Origin: Rhizomys pruinosus | Lineage: Eukaryota > Chordata > Mammalia > Rodentia > Spalacidae | NCBI GenBank assembly: GCA_009823505.1 | Contig: VZQC01013731.1 | Span: 2,603,945-2,667,944, forward strand | Direction of reading: 5' to 3' | Length of the DNA: 64,000 bases | Shown: positions 59,345 through 64,000 of the stretch, piece after piece | How positions within the stretch are numbered: position 1 is the stretch's first letter | Layout: each line of letters begins with the position of its first letter | Position numbers and translations under genes: made by a program | The notes under the pieces: model-generated | What the model saw: only the letters and a program-made list of their open reading frames with translations | Databases searched by the model: none | Told to the model about the DNA's origin: nothing

Positions 59345-60104
59345 GCCTGTGTTTTTCCTACATTACAATTATAGAAATTAAGACTCATTACAATCTATTT
59401 AGTGTTTTCCTAAAGGGATGTGGTAAGGAGGAGCACTAGGACCAGAACCCAGGTAGAGGGGCCCAAAGTCCAAAAGACTCTTCTAGTGGGCTGGAGAGTC
59501 CCATGAGGGTTTTGTTCCAGTGGCTCCTTTGTGATCTGAGCTATACATTTTTCCTGAGTACGCCATTATGTGGTTTCAAATAGATATGGGGAATTCTAGG
59601 TTCTCTAGTGCCCACGTGTAATTGTAATTTACTTCTAGATTGAGGAACCATGTGATGCTGTTTCGGCTTCCCAAATCCTACCAAATGTTAAGCTAAATAA
59701 CAATTTGATTATCAGACAACAGTCCCAAGCAATTCCATGCCAGCTCCTTTCCATATTTAGGACCAAGACCGGTGTTTTTCCTTTCCTCTCTGTCCTAAGG
59801 AAAAGATTTTGACTCGTTCTAATACTTTAGTTCTTACATATTTTCCCACTGAAGTTTCTGGCTAGTCTGGATGGGTGGTTGGACTCCATCGTCCACCCTC
59901 ATTAAAATGCATTAGTTCATCTACTCAACGATTAAATGACTCTTCTGTGTTAAACACTGTGATGTATGTTTGCAATTACAAAGATAAAAACCAACGTGAC
60001 AATCATCAAGAAGTCCATCATCTAATAAAGGGCTTAGAACTTAAAAATATTAATATTATCACAAAACAAAAAAGAACATAACAAAATTTAGAAAGAGCAA
60101 ATAA

Positions 60105-60262
60105 GGGCCAAGAATGATGGTGTGTGCTTTTATTCCCAGCAGAGGAAGGCATATCTCTGTGAGATTGAGGCTAACCTGCTCTATATAGTGAGTTCCAGGC
60201 CAGCTGCAACTATAGGGTGAATCTACAGGGAGATCCTGTCTCAAAAAGACAAAAAATAAAAT
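60105..60262 (+). repeat. B1-like SINE, diverged
   Basis: gatggtgtgtgcttttattc ... gtgagttccaggccagctgc ... gatcctgtctcaaaaagaca. Confidence 0.8.
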
Positions 60263-60265
60263 AGG

Positions 60266-60310
<45 letters not shown>

Positions 60311-60366
60311 GTGGAGAGAGCACTTGCCTAGCATGTGAAAGGCTCTAGGTTCAATCTCCATCATGG
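60263..60366 (+). repeat. (TA)n(TG)n followed by an ID-like fragment
   Basis: TA tract 60265-60293 and TG tract 60294-60311, then agagagcacttgcctagcat ... aggttcaatctcca. Confidence 0.75.
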
Positions 60367-61464
60367 GAAAATATACAAAGCAATTACTTATATTTATCAC
60401 ATAACTGCCCTCAATATTTAAAAGAGACTACTTAGTATACATAAAGTATAATATGAGCATCTAAAGTATAATCTGGGAATTTCTTATAATGGAAAATAAA
60501 GGTTCACTCTAAAGTGATATATGTCAAATGAAATATCAAATGAATTCCTTGGGATTGTTAAATAATTTCCACCTTTCCTTAGAAAGCTGCTTTGAAACAA
60601 CCACCAAATTTGGGCATCTGTGATAGGGAAATAATACCACAAATATGTTTCATTAAGGCATCAAAGTATAGCTCATAAGGGAAAAAAACCACAGCCAAGC
60701 TCCAGGGACCAATGGGCATTCTATCCATAAGGGCACCAGTGGGCAATGCCAGGAGAACGGAGTCATCATGAAACAGAAGCCATTATTTCAGAAGTAGACG
60801 TTTAATTAAAGATTCAGACAGATTAATTATGCTGAAATGCATGTAAAACCTTCTTGAAGCAATACAGCTGTTCAGTGGCAGAATGCAACTTGAGGTTATC
60901 AAGAAGAAAACTCATTTTCGTGTCACACAGAAGTAATTGCCCTCCATGTGTCATGGCTGGGCTCATCCTAAATCCCAGGTGCAAACTCCTCCCAGAAATT
61001 TCAGTACTTTGTGTACACAGATACCATCCCCAGTGAGCAGAGGGAGGTTCCATGGACGGTTTCTTAGCATGTATTTACGTGTAATAACCTCACTAAGGGT
61101 TTTTTAAATGCCATCCCTTAAAAAAGAATTGATATTATCTTACCATTTCCCATATTCACCCAGGGATATAGAGGATGACAGCAATAAAAATTGTGAGCCT
61201 TTACTGATTGTGAAAGTAAAGTATTCAGGTAGAAATGTGCACTCCTCATTTTTATAGAGATTTCTTCATTTCTTTGGGATCCCAGTCCAACTTAGGCAGC
61301 TGGTTTTTCATATATTTTGGATGATTTCAAAGGATAACCCAAAACTTTTACTTGAAAATCCTGAAGGAGCTCAAGCACTGTAAGACAAAGCCTAGATATG
61401 GCCTACCATAGTTGATACTTGCCACAATGGTGGTCCCAACACTGGCATCATATTCTTAGTATCT
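60367..61464. other. Gabrp: Gabrp intron sequence, nothing else recognised
   Basis: No exon with matching phase and no named repeat. Confidence 0.5.
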
Positions 61465-61722
61465 TTTTTTTTTAATTTTTTTTTATTAATTTTATTTATT
61501 TCTGTATGTGTATGAATGTACTGTCTGCATGCAAGTTTGTGCACCCGTGTCGTGCAATGCCGCGGAGGTCAGAAGAGGGTCTCGGATTCCCCTGGAACTG
61601 GAGTTCTCCTGGAATTGGAGTTTCAGACGGTTCGCGGCCGCCATGTGGGTGCTGGGGATCGAACCCGGGTCCTCTGCAAGAGCGGTCGGCGCTCTTAACC
61701 GCTAGGCCATCTCTCCAGCCCC
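61465..61722 (-). repeat. Young B2 SINE with internal duplication
   Basis: Near-consensus antisense B2 with many intact CpGs (gcaatgccgcggaggtcaga, ggttcgcggccgccatgtgg, ggatcgaacccgggtcctct) ending ccatctctccagccc. ggaactggagttctcct / ggaattggagtttcag shows a tandem internal duplication. Confidence 0.95.
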
Positions 61723-61899
61723 TCTTAGTATCTTTGAAACACTGACAATAGATGTTTGTGTTCAAGATCACAGATACTGAGAAAGCAGGACTTTCCCAAC
61801 CATTAGCTGTATGACTGATTTAACAAACCTCTCTGAACCTCAATTTTCTTCTCAGTGAAATAAAAAAGTAATAGTGTCTGACTCAATGAGTTAACTTTT

Positions 61900-62640
61900 A
61901 TAAAACAGGTTTATTAAGCTGTAACTAATGCACCATAAAGTTCACCCATTTTAAGTATACAATACAAAACTTTTGGTAAATTTACCAGATTGTGTGACCA
62001 TTTCCAAGTTTAAACATTCCCATCACCCCAGTGAGATCTCTTGTGCTATTTGCAATCACCCCGTTTCCTACCCACCAGCTCCCAGCACCACCAACCTACA
62101 CTCTGGCTGCATGAATTTGTCACTTCTGAATATTTTATATAAATGGAATCAATATTATACGTTGTCTTTTAAATATGGTTTTCCCACAGACTACTTCCGA
62201 GACGCATATATGCTATGGTATGTTAACAGTACTTCCTCTTTGATGCTGAGCACTATTTACTTACCAGCTTATCAACCAATGGGCATTTGGTTTAGTCTTA
62301 CATTTTAGCCACTGAAAATAGTGCTTCTGTGAATCTTTATGGACAAGTCTTTCTGTGAATAGGATTTCATTTCTCTTAGGTAGATACTTAGAATTCTGGG
62401 TCTAATAGGTGTTCACACAGCCACCAAACCAGTTTCAAAAGTGGCCGTATATTTTACATACCCACCAGTGAAGTTCCAGTTTGTCAATATCCTCATCATT
62501 TTTATTGTCTCTTCTTTATTATAGCTATCTTAGTGAGTATAAAGTAGTATGTGGTTTTGCTTTGGATTTTCCTAATGACTAATGAAGTTGGGCCTCTTTG
62601 TGTGCTTATTAGACATTCATATATCTTTTCAAAGAGGATT
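61900..62640 (-). mobile_element. Old L1 remnant (antisense)
   Basis: gctgtaactaatgcaccata, accagattgtgtgaccattt, aatatggttttcccacagac-type text and ggtagatacttagaattctg are ancient L1 3' sequences read from the reverse strand. Confidence 0.75.
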
Positions 62641-62834
62641 AAAAAAGATAATAATGTTGCACTTAGAAAGAAATTGTGTACTAAGTGATAGATATTATAA
62701 TAACCACCATTATCCATGGGCTTTGAGATTAAGTTTTCCTGAATGAGGCACGGTGTAGGCTTTGTCTCTTGCTTCCCAAACCAGTTCCATCGGCAACATC
62801 CTTGCACTGACCAGGGCTCGGTTTTATTTGCCAG

Positions 62835-62972
62835 GGGGGTATGATGGCAACGATGTGGAGTTCACCTGGCTGAGAGGGAACGATTCCGTGCGTGGGCTTG
62901 AAAATCTGCGACTTGCTCAGTACACCATTCAGCAGTATTTCACTTTAGTCACCATATCACAGCAGGAGACAG
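62835..62972 (+). CDS. Gabrp: Gabrp coding exon 6 (ligand-binding domain, last exon in window)
   Basis: 138-nt exon, the usual size of this exon in GABA-A receptor genes as I recall, between acceptor atttgccag (ends 62834) and donor GTAACT (62973). It completes the Trp codon and reads [20 protein letters not shown] then [20 protein letters not shown] and SQQET. It includes an NDS glycosylation sequon. The match to human is close (LEN for LEH, IQQY for IQRY, VTIS for VTRS). It ends with one base of the Gly codon that should continue into the next exon, which carries the pre-TM1 region. No further exon is present before base 64000, so the four transmembrane helices and the cytoplasmic loop lie to the right of the window. 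Confidence 0.96.
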
Positions 62973-63207
62973 GTAACTATTGGGACCAATTGCACAGAAT
63001 AAAAATACCTAAAGAGGCAGAAGTTTGCATTCTGAATCTGAAATATCACTTCTTCACTTCTACCTCTGTGAAGTAGTGATAGGCAGACATATGTCAGTGA
63101 TGTGGGGTTGGGAAAGGAAGGTTTTATGGTCTGTAATTCTGTGTACTCCACACCCATGGTTGAAATGGTCTACTAGGGAACAGCCCTCTGAACCAGCTCT
63201 GAAACCT

Positions 63208-63289
63208 ACTCTGAAACCTCAGTATTTTCTAATGACTGCTCAAATGCTACTCTGAAACCTCAGTATTTTCTAATGACTGCTCAAATGCT
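63208..63289. repeat. Perfect 41-bp tandem duplication
   Basis: actctgaaacctcagtattt...aaatgct occurs at 63208-63248 and again, identical, at 63249-63289. It lies in the intron after coding exon 6. Confidence 0.95.
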
Positions 63290-63689
63290 GTCCCTTCCCC
63301 ATTCTTAAAATTCACTCTATTGAGCACAGTGGTTGCTGATGAATAAAGAGCTCACAGGTAGAGACAGCAGCCATGCCTCATAAAAGCGTAAACATTTCAG
63401 TCTTGATGGCATTTGTTCATAATATAGCAGAGCTAGATCTCTTAGGTTTGATGGTTTTGAATAAGTATTTTCTAAAAGACATGATTTTAGACACAAACAG
63501 CTCTTCTCAATTCCTCTTGATCACATTAATTTGGTAATGAAGGAATCAATATCTATACTCTGCAAAAAAATTACCATGTATTTTAGTTGAGCCTAGAAGA
63601 CATTAAAAATCAAATGTATGCACAGACTATGCCTTGGGGAAAGACAGGAAGTGTGATTGTTTTCCCCCTTTTATTTTTAAATAATCAGT

Positions 63690-63885
63690 GAATAGTGTGT
63701 TATATTTCTTTTTTATTATTTTTATGTATATGAGTGTATTGCCTGCATATTGGGCAATGCCCACAGAGGTCAGAAGAAGGTGTCAGATTCCCCTGGACCT
63801 GGAGTTACAGACCGTTGTTAACCACCTTGTGGGTGCTGGGAATCAAACTGAGTCCTCTGGAAGAGCAGCCTTCATCTAACCCTGG
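63690..63885 (-). repeat. B2 SINE
   Basis: T-rich start, gagtgtattgcctgcatatt, agattcccctggacctggag and gggtgctgggaatcaaactg. It is missing part of its body. Confidence 0.85.
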
Positions 63886-63892
63886 TGTATTT

Positions 63893-64000
63893 TTTATTAC
63901 TATAATACTTTTATTGGCATTTTGTGTATTTCATACATCATTTTTTCAGTTCAATTTAGGCATATTCTCCTTTCCCTTCCCTCCACCCCACCCCAGTTCC
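63893..64000 (-). mobile_element. L1-like retroposon 3' end at window edge
   Basis: acttttattggcattttgtg and tatttcatacatcatttttt match 49325-49365; truncated by the window end. Confidence 0.6.

Overview
The window is nuclear DNA of a muroid rodent. The evidence is a dense load of B1, B2, ID-type and composite (B4-like) SINEs, MaLR LTRs, L1 3' ends, long (CA)n/(TG)n tracts and a spliced gene with GT-AG introns and CpG-poor composition. The species cannot be named; many B1 copies carry an internal 'acagctggggctacaggg'-type variant that differs from the mouse B1 consensus as I remember it. Nothing in it is prokaryotic.

The only protein-coding gene I can support is the 5' half of Gabrp (GABA-A receptor pi subunit, plus strand). 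Six coding exons lie at 38103-38155, 38999-39117, 54093-54160, 55010-55227, 57944-58026 and 62835-62972. Their phases match perfectly (53+119+68+218+83+138 nt = 226 codons plus 1 nt). They encode the signal peptide and most of the extracellular ligand-binding domain, including the Cys-loop. The transmembrane exons lie beyond the right edge. Bases 31,900-34,800 are repeat-poor and are the likeliest place for the promoter and the non-coding first exon.

The dominant structural feature is two giant imperfect palindromes, each ending exactly at a single N (20784 and 39878). I read them as assembly errors. Segments 9790-20783 and 39879-49291 look like noisy long-read gap patches inserted in the wrong orientation, so each duplicates sequence already present on the other side of an unflagged junction (about 7.0 kb and 9.1 kb). 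If each patch is flipped, three broken repeats are restored: a complete MaLR element with a 5-bp target duplication, an L1 split across the first N, and a B1 split across the second N. The corrected locus would be roughly 47.8 kb, and the intron between coding exons 2 and 3 of Gabrp shrinks from about 15.0 kb to about 5.8 kb. The second patch carries mutated minus-strand decoy copies of two Gabrp exons.

Layout: 1-9789 is accurate sequence of repeat-rich intergenic DNA; 9790-20783 is patch 1 (inverted); 20785-39877 is intergenic DNA, the putative Gabrp 5' region and coding exons 1-2; 39879-49291 is patch 2 (inverted, with about 1.3 kb of near-random sequence at 47.1-48.4 kb); 49292-64000 is Gabrp coding exons 3-6 and introns, with SINEs, L1 remnants and two local tandem duplications.

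I found no undescribed biological system. The most consequential observations are the paired misassemblies, the decoy exons they create, and several well-dated nested retrotransposon insertions.
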